64,000 nucleotides of DNA from Pseudomonas syringae CC1557 (GTDB lineage Bacteria > Pseudomonadota > Gammaproteobacteria > Pseudomonadales > Pseudomonadaceae), in assembly GCF_000452705.1 (NCBI RefSeq), contig NZ_CP007014.1, forward strand, positions 2,790,001 through 2,854,000. Reading direction: 5' to 3'. Position 1 is the first letter of the stretch; every line of letters begins with the position of its first letter. This document shows, in pieces, positions 38,971-47,748 of the stretch. The notes beneath the pieces were generated by a model. It saw only the letters and a list, made by a program, of their open reading frames with translations. It had not been told where the DNA came from and did not search any database. The position numbers and the translations under genes are program-made.

Positions 38971-40388
38971 ACAACGACGTTTCCTTCAAGCGGCCCGAAT
39001 ACATTGAGGCGCTGGATCGCTGGCTGACTGTCCGGGACGTTTGCGCCGGTCAGCACCGTGTTGTTGATCGGCTGCCTTACATCAACCGGCACGACAAGTC
39101 AGAAGAGAACGTAGAGCGCAACAACGCGTACCGCGAGCGCGCGGTGTTCAAGAACGCCACCGGTCATACCCGAAACGGGCTGATTGGCTTGGCGTTCCAC
39201 AAAGACCCGACGCTGACGGTCCCGAAAAATCTCGAATACCTTCAGAACAATGCCAACGGCGCAGGTGTGAGTATCTATCAGCAGTCGCAAGGCTCGCTTG
39301 AGAAGGTCTTGGAAACCGGTCGTCATGGTCTGTTCGTGGACTTCCACGAAGACAGCGGCATCGGTGGACATTCGGTCATCCTCACTTACACGGCTGAAGA
39401 CGTCATCAACTGGCGCACCGGCATGGTAGACGGCCACAACGTGCTGATCATGGTCGTCCTGCGTGAGATGAATGAAGAGCCAGATGGGTTTGGGCTGAAG
39501 TGCACTGAGCAGTTTCGCGAGCTGGCCCTGGACGAGGCTGGACTGTACGTCTGTCGCGTCTGGCGTCGTAAAGGCCCGCGCGGCGGTGGCCCTCTTGAGG
39601 TTGTGGAAGAGTACATGCCAGCCGGGAAGGGCGGACGTCTCAAGGAGATCCCTTTCACGTTCATCGGCGCCCAGAACAACGACCCAAGCATTGACGAGTC
39701 GCCGTTGTACGACATCGCGATGATCAACCTCGGGCATTACCGGAACAGTGCTGATTACGAGGACAGCGTGTTCTGGTGCGGCCAGGCTCAGCCGTGGATC
39801 AGCGGCGTTGACGACCAATGGCTCGAGATGGCCCGCAAGGAAGGCGTTTACGTCGGCTCCCGCGCTCCGATCCCTGTGCCAGCTGGCGAAACCTTTGCCT
39901 TTGCCCAACCCCAGCCCAACACGCTGGTGAAAGAGGCGATGGCCGACAAGAACCAGATGATGATTGAGCTGGGCGCGCGCATGGTTGTGTCGTCGATGAC
40001 GGCAAAGACGGCTACAGAGTCGAGAGGCGACCAGTCGGCGTCCACGTCGGTGCTCGCGATCTGCGTATCCAACGTCAACGAGGCCTACACCCGCGCGCTG
40101 GGTTGGTGCGCTCAGTTCCTGGGTGTCACCGGCAAGACGGCTTATCTGGTGAATCAAGAGTTTGTCGAGCTCAGCGCTGACCCGCAGATGATCACCGCGC
40201 TTGTGCAGCTATGGCAGAGCGGCGGCTTCGCTAAGGCCGATCTGCGCGGATACCTGCGCAAGTTGGGGCTGATCGCACCGGAGCGAACCGACAAGCAGAT
40301 AGACGGAGAGCTTCAGGAGCAGACCGACAACCTTGGTCTGGATGACGACGAGGACTCAAACGATGGCCGTCAACCAAGCGGTGCTTGA
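38967..40388 (+). CDS. Portal protein (DUF4055-type)
   Basis: 473 residues, with AFVNLTS-like clip absent but the DUF4055 portal pattern present: NAYRERAVFKNATGHTRNGL, YTAEDVINWRTG, and the long helix SSMTAKTATESRGDQSASTS. Forms the dodecameric head vertex that docks terminase and neck. Overlaps terminase and minor head genes. Confidence 0.88.
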   Translation: MNNDVSFKRPEYIEALDRWLTVRDVCAGQHRVVDRLPYINRHDKSEENVERNNAYRERAVFKNATGHTRNGLIGLAFHKDPTLTVPKNLEYLQNNANGAGVSIYQQSQGSLEKVLETGRHGLFVDFHEDSGIGGHSVILTYTAEDVINWRTGMVDGHNVLIMVVLREMNEEPDGFGLKCTEQFRELALDEAGLYVCRVWRRKGPRGGGPLEVVEEYMPAGKGGRLKEIPFTFIGAQNNDPSIDESPLYDIAMINLGHYRNSADYEDSVFWCGQAQPWISGVDDQWLEMARKEGVYVGSRAPIPVPAGETFAFAQPQPNTLVKEAMADKNQMMIELGARMVVSSMTAKTATESRGDQSASTSVLAICVSNVNEAYTRALGWCAQFLGVTGKTAYLVNQEFVELSADPQMITALVQLWQSGGFAKADLRGYLRKLGLIAPERTDKQIDGELQEQTDNLGLDDDEDSNDGRQPSGA

Positions 40389-41451
40389 TGCCACGATTCG
40401 GCACTCGGTGTTTCTGGAGCAACTGAAGGCTGGAGAGGTCGAGAAATTCGCTCCTTTCCTCAAGGAGATCGACCGTGCGGTGCGCGAGCAGCTCACCAAT
40501 GCCGACCTGAGTGAGTACAACATCAAGCGGCTGAACCAACTGCTCGACGAGGTCGACAGCCTTCTACTCGGCATCTTCGACCGCTATACCACGACGCTGA
40601 ATCTTGATCTGATCGACTTGGCCAACTACGAGGCTCAGTTCGAAGCGACGGCGCTATCCCGGTCCGCGCCTGTGGGTGTCACCTTTGATGCAGTGGTCCC
40701 GCCAGCACGCGCTATCCGCTCGGCGGTGCTTAACAACCCGCTCAGCGTGCGCGACAACGGCGGCGGCAAGCTGCTGGAGCCATTCATCAAGGACTGGGCA
40801 ACTACCGAGCGCGAGCGCGTCAGTGGTGCAATCAGGCAAGGATTCTTCGAGGGGCAAACGAACTTTCAGGTCATCCGCAAGATTCGCGGTACCAAGGCTG
40901 CTGGGTACAGCGACGGCATATTGGCAACGACCAAGCGCAATGCCAGTGCAGTCGTGCACACGGCTGTGCAGCATGTAGCGTCGCAGGCTCGGATGGAGAC
41001 CATCAAGGCCAACCCTGACGTCGTTGCCGAAATTGAGATCGTCGCCACGCTCGACAGCAAGACAACCCAGACCTGCAGGTCATTGGATAAACGCCGCTTT
41101 CCAGTCGATTCTGGGCCGCGACCACCGTTTCACATCAGGTGCCGGACGACCTTCGTGCCCGTGACCAAATGGACCAAGTTCCTCAGCAAGGATGCTACTC
41201 GCGCCTCGGTGGGGCCGAACGGCGGAGGCCAGGTCGCGGCCGATCTGAGCTATTACGACTGGCTGAAGCTGCAACCGGAAGCTTTTCAGGACCAGGCGCT
41301 TGGCCCGACCCGCGCCAAGCTGTTTCGTGATGGTGGACTGACGCTTGAGCGCTTCTCTGAGCTGCAACTCGACCGCAACTTTAAGCCGCTGACGTTGGAG
41401 CAGATGAAGACTTTGGAACCACTAGCGTTTGAGCGTGCAAAAATCGACTAG
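40363..41451 (+). CDS. Minor head protein (SPP1 gp7 / Mu F-like)
   Basis: 362 residues from ATG at 40363 (GAGG upstream). The helical first half is followed by the head-morphogenesis core AVVHTAVQHVASQARMETIK, EIVATLDSKTTQTCRSLDKR and PFHIRCRTTFVPV, the Mu F/SPP1 gp7 signature. Ejected or internal head protein that aids assembly. Starts within the portal gene. Confidence 0.88.
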   Translation: MAVNQAVLDATIRHSVFLEQLKAGEVEKFAPFLKEIDRAVREQLTNADLSEYNIKRLNQLLDEVDSLLLGIFDRYTTTLNLDLIDLANYEAQFEATALSRSAPVGVTFDAVVPPARAIRSAVLNNPLSVRDNGGGKLLEPFIKDWATTERERVSGAIRQGFFEGQTNFQVIRKIRGTKAAGYSDGILATTKRNASAVVHTAVQHVASQARMETIKANPDVVAEIEIVATLDSKTTQTCRSLDKRRFPVDSGPRPPFHIRCRTTFVPVTKWTKFLSKDATRASVGPNGGGQVAADLSYYDWLKLQPEAFQDQALGPTRAKLFRDGGLTLERFSELQLDRNFKPLTLEQMKTLEPLAFERAKID

Positions 41452-41458
41452 ATATTCG

Positions 41459-42040
41459 CTAGAGCCTCGAGACGCGATTACTCACTACTAGAAATGGCGC
41501 TCCAGCAGGGTCTTTGCCTTCAAGTACGATCTGTTTTTGATCCTGCGACAAAATTTTCAGCTCATCCGAGTTGCCTGGTAAATAGTGCTTATTCATGTCT
41601 GGCAGCGAAATGCCGGTGAGTTTCTCGAGCAAAGGAATCGGCATCTCAATGTCGCCGCTCTTGTAACTCCCAGGTTCAGTGCGTAAGCCATTCAGTGTGA
41701 AGGTGAGGAATTCGTCGGTGGCTGTCCATGTCCCTACGCCGCGTGCGAGAACAACCGCAGTAAACGGCCTATCAGCGGCTTCGCCAGAGAATTCAAATGT
41801 TCCGTTAACGTTGTACTTACCATTCCGGAAGTACTCGGTGACGCCGTTGAAGGTAAATGTCCCTCCAGGAATTGGATATTGATACTTGCTCTCCCAGCGA
41901 CCTAGGAATGCTGGATTTAGCTCAGGACCTGCGGGGCGAATCACCCCGTACAGTGTTGCGAGGCCCGCTAGAACGGCTATGAGTCCAGCTACCCTGATGT
42001 ATCCCTTACGGCAGTATCGTTTGATTGTTTCAAATTGCAT
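41459..42040 (-). CDS. Membrane-anchored lipocalin-like cargo protein
   Basis: 193 residues on the minus strand inside the head module. One membrane helix (GYIRVAGLIAVLAGLATLYG), then a beta-rich domain starting FLGRWESKYQYPIPGGTFTF, with repeated strands and G.W motif as in lipocalin-like folds. A lysogenic-conversion gene inserted between minor-head and scaffold genes. AT-rich compared with flanks. Role unknown. Confidence 0.65.
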   Translation of the reverse strand: MQFETIKRYCRKGYIRVAGLIAVLAGLATLYGVIRPAGPELNPAFLGRWESKYQYPIPGGTFTFNGVTEYFRNGKYNVNGTFEFSGEAADRPFTAVVLARGVGTWTATDEFLTFTLNGLRTEPGSYKSGDIEMPIPLLEKLTGISLPDMNKHYLPGNSDELKILSQDQKQIVLEGKDPAGAPFLVVSNRVSRL

Positions 42041-42130
42041 GTATTAAAACTCCTCCATTAGTTTTGGGCATATCTGCCGCATTTTACCCAAATCACTATT
42101 TTCGGGTAGGGAAGTTAATCCTGTTTCCAA

Positions 42131-42153
42131 GCCTCGCAATCGCGGGGCTTTTT
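42131..42153 (+). terminator. Hairpin terminator before scaffold gene
   Basis: GCCTCGC-AATC-GCGGGGC (one T.G pair) followed by TTTTT, on the late strand. Late transcription must read through or restart beyond it. Confidence 0.8.
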
Positions 42154-42197
42154 CATGCCTGTTAGGCGGGCCAACCATACCCAAGGGGTGCATCACC

Positions 42198-42926
42198 GTG
42201 GCAGAAGAAAACGAAATCGACCTGGAAAACCCGGCAATCAAGGCCGCTATCGCGACTGCCGTTGAAGCATCCGTTTCGGGGCTGAAGACCAAAAATACCG
42301 AGCTGCTGGGGAAGTTGAAAGACACCTCCACCAAGCTGACCCAGTTTGAAACCCAGTTTGAAGGCATCGACATCGACGCCGTCAAGGGGCTGCTGAGCCG
42401 CGCCGGTCAGGACGAGGAAACCAAGCTGCTTACAGAGGGCAAGGTGGACGAGGTGTTCAACAAGCGCACCGAGCGTCTGCGAGGCGACTATGACAAGCAA
42501 TTGAAGGCAATCAGCGAGCGCGCGACGAAGGCTGAAACATTTGCCGCCAAGTTTCAGGGCAAGGTCCTGGGCGACTCTGTGCGCGGCGCAGCCCTCAAAG
42601 CCGGCGCGTTGCCTGAAGCAACTGACGACATCATCCTTCGCGCCAAAGGCGTGTTCTCACTGAACGAGGAGGGCGAAGCGGTCGCCGTCGATGAGTCTGG
42701 TCAGACCATCCTCGGCAAGGACGGCAAGACCCCTCTGACCCCGCTCGAATGGGCGGAATCCTTGCGCGAAAGCGCTCCTCACCTGTGGCCAAGGGCCTCG
42801 GGTACGAATGCCCCGGGCGGGGGTGGCGGCCAGGCTGCACTGAAGCGCTCCGAAATGACAGCCACGCAAAAGCGCGACTACCAGCGCAAGCACGGCCAAA
42901 CCGCATACCTCAATTTGCCCAAGTAA
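42198..42926 (+). CDS. Head scaffolding protein
   Basis: 242 residues from GTG at 42198. An acidic N-terminus leads to a long coiled coil (KTKNTELLGKLKDTSTKLTQ, RLRGDYDKQLKAISERATKA) and a C-terminal basic tail (QKRDYQRKHGQTAYLNLPK), the organisation of capsid scaffolds that bind the shell by their C-terminus. Directly upstream of the capsid gene. Confidence 0.82.
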   Translation: MAEENEIDLENPAIKAAIATAVEASVSGLKTKNTELLGKLKDTSTKLTQFETQFEGIDIDAVKGLLSRAGQDEETKLLTEGKVDEVFNKRTERLRGDYDKQLKAISERATKAETFAAKFQGKVLGDSVRGAALKAGALPEATDDIILRAKGVFSLNEEGEAVAVDESGQTILGKDGKTPLTPLEWAESLRESAPHLWPRASGTNAPGGGGGQAALKRSEMTATQKRDYQRKHGQTAYLNLPK

Positions 42927-42938
42927 GGGGATTCACCC

Positions 42939-43889
42939 ATGGCAACAACTGTGAACAGCGATCTGATCATCTACAACGATGAGGCTCAGACCGCATATCT
43001 GGAGCGTGTTCAGGACAACCTGGATATCTTCAACGCGTCCTCCAACGGCGCAATCATCCTCGACAACGAGCTGATCGAAGGTGACTTCCGAAAGCGTGCC
43101 TTCTACAAGCTGGCAGGTTCGCTGGATCACCGCGATGTGAACTCCGAAGCCAAAGTCGTCGCCAAGAAAATCGGCGCAGGTGAGGCAGTCGGCGTCAAGG
43201 CTCCGTGGAAGTACGGCCCTTACCAGACGACCGAAGAGGCATTCAAGCGTCGCGGTCGCCCGGTAGACGAGTTCTCCCAGATCATCGGCCAGGACGTTGC
43301 CGACGCAACCCTTGAAGGCTTCGTCCAGTACGCAACTGCCGCACTGCGCGCGTCGATCGGCTCCAACCCTGCAATGGTCGTTGAGGCCAGCATCGAGACC
43401 GACGGCAAGAAGACGCTGACTCGCGGCATGCGCAAGTTCGGTGACAAATTCGGCCGTATCGCGCTGTGGGTCATGCACTCTTCCGCCTACTTCGACATCG
43501 TCGACGAAGCCATCACCAACAAGCTGTACGAAGAGGCGGGTGTCGTGATCTACGGCGGCCTGCCAGGCACTCTGGGCAAGCCGGTACTGGTTACCGATAC
43601 CGCTCCGGTTGACGTGATCTTCGGCCTGCTGCCAAGCGCCGTGACCATCACCGAATCCCAGGCGCCTGGCTTCCGCTCCTATGAAGTCAACGACGAAGAA
43701 AACCTCGGCATCGGCTACCGCGCCGAAGGCGTCGTGAACATCGATGTTCTGGGTTACAGCTGGAAGGAAACTGCCGGCGGTGCGAACCCATCGCTCGCTG
43801 CTGTCGGCTCGTCCGCCAACTGGGTCAAGCACTCTGCCAGCGACAAGGTCACTGCTGGCGTGATGATCGAACTCACTCCGGCTGCATAA
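42939..43889 (+). CDS. Major capsid protein
   Basis: 316 residues (MATTVNSDLIIYNDEAQTAY ... VTAGVMIELTPAA). The order after scaffold, the size and the segments DVADATLEGFVQYATAAL, HSSAYFDIVDEAIT and GTLGKPVLVTDTAPV fit HK97-fold capsids of P22/coat-like type in Pseudomonas siphophages. Strong codon bias supports high expression. Begins 12 bases after the scaffold stop. Confidence 0.9.
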   Translation: MATTVNSDLIIYNDEAQTAYLERVQDNLDIFNASSNGAIILDNELIEGDFRKRAFYKLAGSLDHRDVNSEAKVVAKKIGAGEAVGVKAPWKYGPYQTTEEAFKRRGRPVDEFSQIIGQDVADATLEGFVQYATAALRASIGSNPAMVVEASIETDGKKTLTRGMRKFGDKFGRIALWVMHSSAYFDIVDEAITNKLYEEAGVVIYGGLPGTLGKPVLVTDTAPVDVIFGLLPSAVTITESQAPGFRSYEVNDEENLGIGYRAEGVVNIDVLGYSWKETAGGANPSLAAVGSSANWVKHSASDKVTAGVMIELTPAA

Positions 43890-43934
43890 ACCATCCGACA
43901 GGTGCGGTCAGAAATGGCCGCCAGGGAGAACATC

Positions 43935-44363
43935 ATGGAACTCGTTTACAGCAACCAGCGCGGCGACTTCGATCCCAACAAGCGCTATCGCAACCCGGAT
44001 CTGTTCCGGAACGTCGAGCGCGGGGTGACAAAGGTCACCGTGGTTGGCGATTACCCGGAAATCGTCGATGCCTACAAAGCGGTCGAGATTGAGGTGGAGA
44101 TCGAGACACGCAAGACGCCGGTGAAAGGTAAGGCCAAGGCCGCTGACAAAAATCCTGCAAAGCCGGGCAAAGGCCCAGCCAAGCCTGAGTCCAATGGCAC
44201 CCAGAAGGATGGCACCAAGGAAGAACCGGTCTACATCCCCAAGCTGGAAGCGGACAACCAGTGGATCATCATCACCCGCGACGGTGTACGATTCAGCGAC
44301 TTTGCTGGTGATGAAGCTCAGGCCAAGGCCGAAGCAGATCGCCTGAACGAAACCAAGGAATAA
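43935..44363 (+). CDS. Head-associated protein with Lys/Pro-rich linker
   Basis: 142 residues: a beta-rich N-terminus (MELVYSNQRGDFDPNKRYRN), a Lys/Ala/Pro linker (KGKAKAADKNPAKPGKGPAK) and a small C-terminal domain (QWIIITRDGVRFSDFAGDEA). GGGAG precedes the ATG at 43935. Lies between capsid and head-tail connector; possibly a head decoration or completion protein. Confidence 0.65.
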   Translation: MELVYSNQRGDFDPNKRYRNPDLFRNVERGVTKVTVVGDYPEIVDAYKAVEIEVEIETRKTPVKGKAKAADKNPAKPGKGPAKPESNGTQKDGTKEEPVYIPKLEADNQWIIITRDGVRFSDFAGDEAQAKAEADRLNETKE

Positions 44364-44366
44364 GTC

Positions 44367-44867
44367 ATGCTCATCATCGAGGACGGCACCGGCGTACCGG
44401 ATGCTGAAAGCTACGCCACTGCCGCTGAACTGGTCATCTACGCCGGGAAATTCGGTGTGGCCATTCCGGCTGAAGAGGCTGCGCAAGAGGCTGTTTTGCG
44501 CCGGGCCGCCTTGGTGATGGACGGCATGACCTGGAAGGGACGCAAATCCACCGGCGATCAGGCACTGTCTTGGCCTCGTCGGGAGATTCGCCTGGACGGC
44601 GAGAACAAGCCGGAGCGGTACCTTCCGGCACGCATTCAGTACGGTCAGATGGCTCTGGCCGCAGAGATTCATGCCGACGACATTGATCCTATCGACAAGC
44701 GCAAGGGCGCGGTCACGAAAGAAAAGGTCGACGGCGCGGTGGAGCGTGAATACGCGACCATCAGCAATACGAGCAAGCGACTGCTGCCTGCTGCGCCGGA
44801 CAGGCCCAGCGCTACGCAGTTTGCAGATTATCTTCAACGACGCGGGCTGTTCGCAGTTCGCGCATGA
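44367..44867 (+). CDS. Head-tail connector (DnaT-like fold)
   Basis: 166 residues. MLIIEDGTGVPDAESYATAA and LVMDGMTWKGRK plus ALSWPRREI are the hallmarks of phage proteins labelled DnaT-like, which serve as head-tail adaptors in this gene order. The label refers to sequence likeness, not to primosome function. Begins 3 bases after the previous stop. Confidence 0.78.
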   Translation: MLIIEDGTGVPDAESYATAAELVIYAGKFGVAIPAEEAAQEAVLRRAALVMDGMTWKGRKSTGDQALSWPRREIRLDGENKPERYLPARIQYGQMALAAEIHADDIDPIDKRKGAVTKEKVDGAVEREYATISNTSKRLLPAAPDRPSATQFADYLQRRGLFAVRA

Positions 44868-44883
44868 TTGACTTGGAGCCACC

Positions 44884-45252
44884 ATGGCCTTCTACGATGA
44901 GATGGCCGCGATGGCCCTTGATCTGATTACCGAATACGGCCAGGCAGTCACCATCCGCGACTCGGTTAAAGGCGGGTACAACCCGAGCTCCGGCACCACA
45001 TCACCAGATACGGTCACGGAGCGAACCGCCCAAGGCATCCTGCTCGACTTCACCGGTCAGGAGTTTCAGACCAATACCCTGATCAAGGTTGGCGACAAGA
45101 AGCTGAAGATTGCCGCGAAGGGCCTTGAGCAGCCACCGACGCTGCTCAGCAAGGTGGTGGTCCAGGGTCGCACCTGGTCGATCATTCCACCGCTGAAAGA
45201 GATCAATCCGGCAGGCACACCACTGCTCTACGAGCTGCAGGTGCGCTCATGA
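44884..45252 (+). CDS. Head closure/stopper protein
   Basis: 122 residues, beta-rich (QAVTIRDSVKGGYNPSSGTT, TLIKVGDKKLKIAAKGLEQP, GTPLLYELQVRS). The size, small-barrel pattern and position between adaptor and gp10-like protein match head-closure (SPP1 gp16-like) proteins. The stop overlaps the next start (ATGA). Confidence 0.75.
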   Translation: MAFYDEMAAMALDLITEYGQAVTIRDSVKGGYNPSSGTTSPDTVTERTAQGILLDFTGQEFQTNTLIKVGDKKLKIAAKGLEQPPTLLSKVVVQGRTWSIIPPLKEINPAGTPLLYELQVRS

Positions 45253-45905
45253 GTCGCGCAGGTACTGGCCAGTCCGGTAGCTTCGCCCTCGACCTCGCCA
45301 AATTTGCCGAGCAGGCAAAGGAAGCGGTCGATGTCAGTCTTCGCGAGATCATCATCGAGATCGGCAGCAGCGTCATCCGAATGTCTCCAGTGGGCAGTCC
45401 TGAGATATGGGCGGCCAACCTGGCGTTCCGTGATACCAACACCCGCGCAGCCGATGACTACGACTTCAAGGTTTCCGTGCGCAATACCGCCATAAACTTG
45501 ACCGAATCGAACTTCACGAAGTCCGGCAATCTGAAGCGAGGCGTAAAATACGCCAAGCCGTTGACCAAGACAGAGCGAGACCAAAACTTCAATGTGAATG
45601 GCCTCGTAGCTGGCCAGGGCTATGTCGGTGGCCGATTCCGCGGTAACTGGATGTTCGGCATTGGCGCTCCAAACGACTCGACCACAGAAGAGCTCGATCC
45701 GAGCGGCAGCAAATCCAACGCACGCATCGCCAACGGCGTGCTGGAGTTTCATGCCGGCGACGTCGCTTACATTACCAATAGCCTGCCATATGCCATCCCG
45801 CTGGAGTTTGGACATAGCACGCAAGCGCCAAACGGGATGGTCAGAGTTACGCTCGCGCATTTTCAAAAGACCGTAGAAGACGTCGTCAGGAATCATCAGG
45901 TATGA
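45249..45905 (+). CDS. Neck/tail-completion protein (gp10-like) with insert
   Basis: 218 residues. N-terminus MSRAGTGQSGSFALDLAKFA and C-terminus NSLPYAIPLEFGHSTQAPNG are those of HK97 gp10-like neck proteins. Between SPVGSPEIW (46-54) and GYVGGRFRGNW (124-134), where relatives have roughly 15-20 residues, there are about 70 residues of mostly strand-like sequence (YDFKVSVRNTAINLTESNFT). Overlaps both neighbours by 4 bases. Confidence 0.78.
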   Translation: MSRAGTGQSGSFALDLAKFAEQAKEAVDVSLREIIIEIGSSVIRMSPVGSPEIWAANLAFRDTNTRAADDYDFKVSVRNTAINLTESNFTKSGNLKRGVKYAKPLTKTERDQNFNVNGLVAGQGYVGGRFRGNWMFGIGAPNDSTTEELDPSGSKSNARIANGVLEFHAGDVAYITNSLPYAIPLEFGHSTQAPNGMVRVTLAHFQKTVEDVVRNHQV

Positions 45906-46312
45906 GCCACAAAATAATCCGCTCACTGTTCGAACAAAGACTCACGGTGTGGGCGGGTGGGCGCAACCTGAGAATCGCCTATCAGGGCGTCAGCTTCACG
46001 CCAGAGGCAGACGAGACGTATCTGGCAGCGTTCATGCTTCCGGCTGGTACCGGTACCGACACCTTGTCGGGTGATCACCGTGTCTATACCGGCGTGTTTC
46101 AGGTCAACGTTGTTGCCCCAGCAGGCAATGGGACTGGCGAAGCTGAAGGCCTTGTCGACGACATTGCCGCTCTGTTCTCGGCCTATCTCAGGCTCAAGCA
46201 AGACGCGTTCGAAGTGCTGGTGCTCACGCCAGTTGAGCCCGGGCCGTCGATCACCGGTGACAGTACGCTGACAGTCTCTGCCTCGTTTCAGTACCGCGCC
46301 GATACCAACTAA
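45902..46312 (+). CDS. Tail terminator-like protein (DUF4128)
   Basis: 136 residues: IIRSLFEQRLTVWAGGRNLR, YTGVFQVNVVAPAGNGTGEA and a final strand SASFQYRADTN match the DUF4128/gpU-like tail terminator fold, which caps the tail tube and joins it to the head. Confidence 0.8.
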   Translation: MSHKIIRSLFEQRLTVWAGGRNLRIAYQGVSFTPEADETYLAAFMLPAGTGTDTLSGDHRVYTGVFQVNVVAPAGNGTGEAEGLVDDIAALFSAYLRLKQDAFEVLVLTPVEPGPSITGDSTLTVSASFQYRADTN

Positions 46313-46334
46313 TTCGCCCATTGGGCAAACCCAG

Positions 46335-46356
46335 AACCCGCCATTGAGCGGGTTTT
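46335..46356 (+). terminator. Hairpin between neck and tail-tube genes
   Basis: AACCCGC-CATTGA-GCGGGTT followed by TTG; weak T-run, so it may be an attenuator rather than a full stop. Confidence 0.6.
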
Positions 46357-46383
46357 GTCATTTCTGCACAGAGGAAAACCAAC

Positions 46384-47040
46384 ATGGGCTTCAGACTCCC
46401 CAACGGCGCAACCCTTCAGATCGCCTCCGCATATGGCGCGGCAATCCCTGTAACTGCGCTGAGCAATGCAAACCCGGCTGTTGCCACTGCTGCTGCGCAC
46501 GGCCTGGCTGACGGTGACATCATCGCCGTAACGTCGGGCTGGACCCGGCTGAACGATCGAGCAGCGCGCGTCGATAACAGCCTCAGTGGCTCTTTCGAGC
46601 TGGAGAGAATCAACACTCTCAACGTTCAACCTTACCCGGCCGGATCAGGCGCTGGCTCCGTGCGTGAGGTGACCGCATTCGTCGAAATCTCTCAGATCAC
46701 GGACGTGAGCACCAGTGGCGGCGACCAGCAGTTCACAACCTTCGGCTTTCTTGCTGACGACGACGACCGTCAACTGCCGACCAGCAAGAACCCGATCAGC
46801 ATGTCGTTCACCGTGGCTGATGATCCAGATCTCCCTTACGTCGCCGTGGTCGAGGAAGCTGATGAGGACAAGCAGCCCCGTGTGCTTCGTTTGAATCTGC
46901 CTGGTGGGAGCGTCATCCTCTACAGCGCCTATGTTTCTATCACCGCAACCCCCACGCTGAGCCGTAACAACGTGATGTCTCGAACCATCACCATTTCGCT
47001 GGCAGGCCGTTCAACCCGTTACTCGGCATTGGTGGCGTAA
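46384..47040 (+). CDS. Major tail (tube) protein
   Basis: 218 residues. MGFRLPNGATLQIASAYGAA, HGLADGDIIAVTSGWTRLND and the C-terminal FVEISQITDV...SMSFTVADDP region match lambda gpV-type tail tube proteins, ending before any Ig-like domain. AGAGGAAAA precedes the ATG. Confidence 0.88.
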   Translation: MGFRLPNGATLQIASAYGAAIPVTALSNANPAVATAAAHGLADGDIIAVTSGWTRLNDRAARVDNSLSGSFELERINTLNVQPYPAGSGAGSVREVTAFVEISQITDVSTSGGDQQFTTFGFLADDDDRQLPTSKNPISMSFTVADDPDLPYVAVVEEADEDKQPRVLRLNLPGGSVILYSAYVSITATPTLSRNNVMSRTITISLAGRSTRYSALVA

Positions 47041-47043
47041 CCC

Positions 47044-47427
47044 ATGGCCAAGATCAAGATCGCCCAGAACCCGACGTTCAAAGCGCCAGTGATGATTCCT
47101 CGCATCGGCGAAGAGCCGGTGAAGGTGGAGTTCGAATTCAAATACATGGACCGGAAGGCGCTTGCTGAGATGTTCGAGCGCTGGAACACGGCCCGCGCAG
47201 ATCTGAATGCCAAGCGCATCGACGACGGCATTACCTGGCAGGAAGTGACGGCCTCCGAGATCGCACTCCAGGTCGAGCAGGTCAAGGACGTCGTAACCGG
47301 CTGGGCCTTCGACGACAAGTTCACCGACGAGGCCGTTGCCGCACTGGTGACCACTTGCGTTGGCGCGCCTCAAGCAGTCATCGACGCTTACCAGTCGGCC
47401 TACGACCCGGCCCGCCTGGGAAACTGA
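47044..47427 (+). CDS. Tail assembly chaperone (gpG-like)
   Basis: 127 residues (MAKIKIAQNPTFKAPVMIPR ... YQSAYDPARLGN), the short form of the tape-measure chaperone. Its last codons carry the slippery heptamer GGGAAAC directly before the stop TGA, so part of the ribosomes shift -1 to make the long GT form. Confidence 0.88.
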   Translation: MAKIKIAQNPTFKAPVMIPRIGEEPVKVEFEFKYMDRKALAEMFERWNTARADLNAKRIDDGITWQEVTASEIALQVEQVKDVVTGWAFDDKFTDEAVAALVTTCVGAPQAVIDAYQSAYDPARLGN

Positions 47428-47738
47428 AGGCGGCGGCCCGGGCGCTGTATGAGCCTGGTCCGTCGGAGAAGGAGCTCGCCGCTTTTGGCATGACGTTGGC
47501 CGACATTCCCGTCGAAGAGGTCGAGGTCTGGCCTGACTCATGGAAGGCGTTCCGTCTGTTCGAATCGCTCTCCACTCAGTGGCGAACCGGGCCGGGCGGC
47601 GCATCTGGCCTTGATTACTCTGCCATCCCGGCCACGGCGCACATGGCGGGCATCAAACGGCATGAACTGCCTAGCATCTTTTCCGACCTCCGCACACTGG
47701 AAGTCGAAGCATTGCTCGTGATGAGCGAATCGAAATAA
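47418..47738 (+). CDS. gpT-like extension made by -1 frameshift (DUF1799)
   Basis: Slippery G GGA AAC at 47418-47424 shifts reading from CTG GGA AAC TGA into GGG AAA CTG AAG. The fused product continues KLKAAARALYEPGPSEKELA through LDYSAIPATAHMAGIKR to the stop at 47738, a DUF1799-type extension of about 105 residues. There is no ribosome site or suitable start for independent translation. Same arrangement as lambda G-T, ratio-controlled in tail assembly. Confidence 0.85.
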   Translation, partial: GKLKAAARALYEPGPSEKELAAFGMTLADIPVEEVEVWPDSWKAFRLFESLSTQWRTGPGGASGLDYSAIPATAHMAGIKRHELPSIFSDLRTLEVEALLVMSESK

Positions 47739-47748
47739 CGGAGCGCTC

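Noticed and set aside
39099..40157. 352-residue minus-strand frame over the portal gene
   Set aside because: Antisense shadow of the portal gene with low-complexity Arg/His composition.
42933..43832. 299-residue minus-strand frame over the capsid gene
   Set aside because: Lies wholly antisense to the well-supported capsid gene, with no ribosome site or family; a codon-bias shadow.
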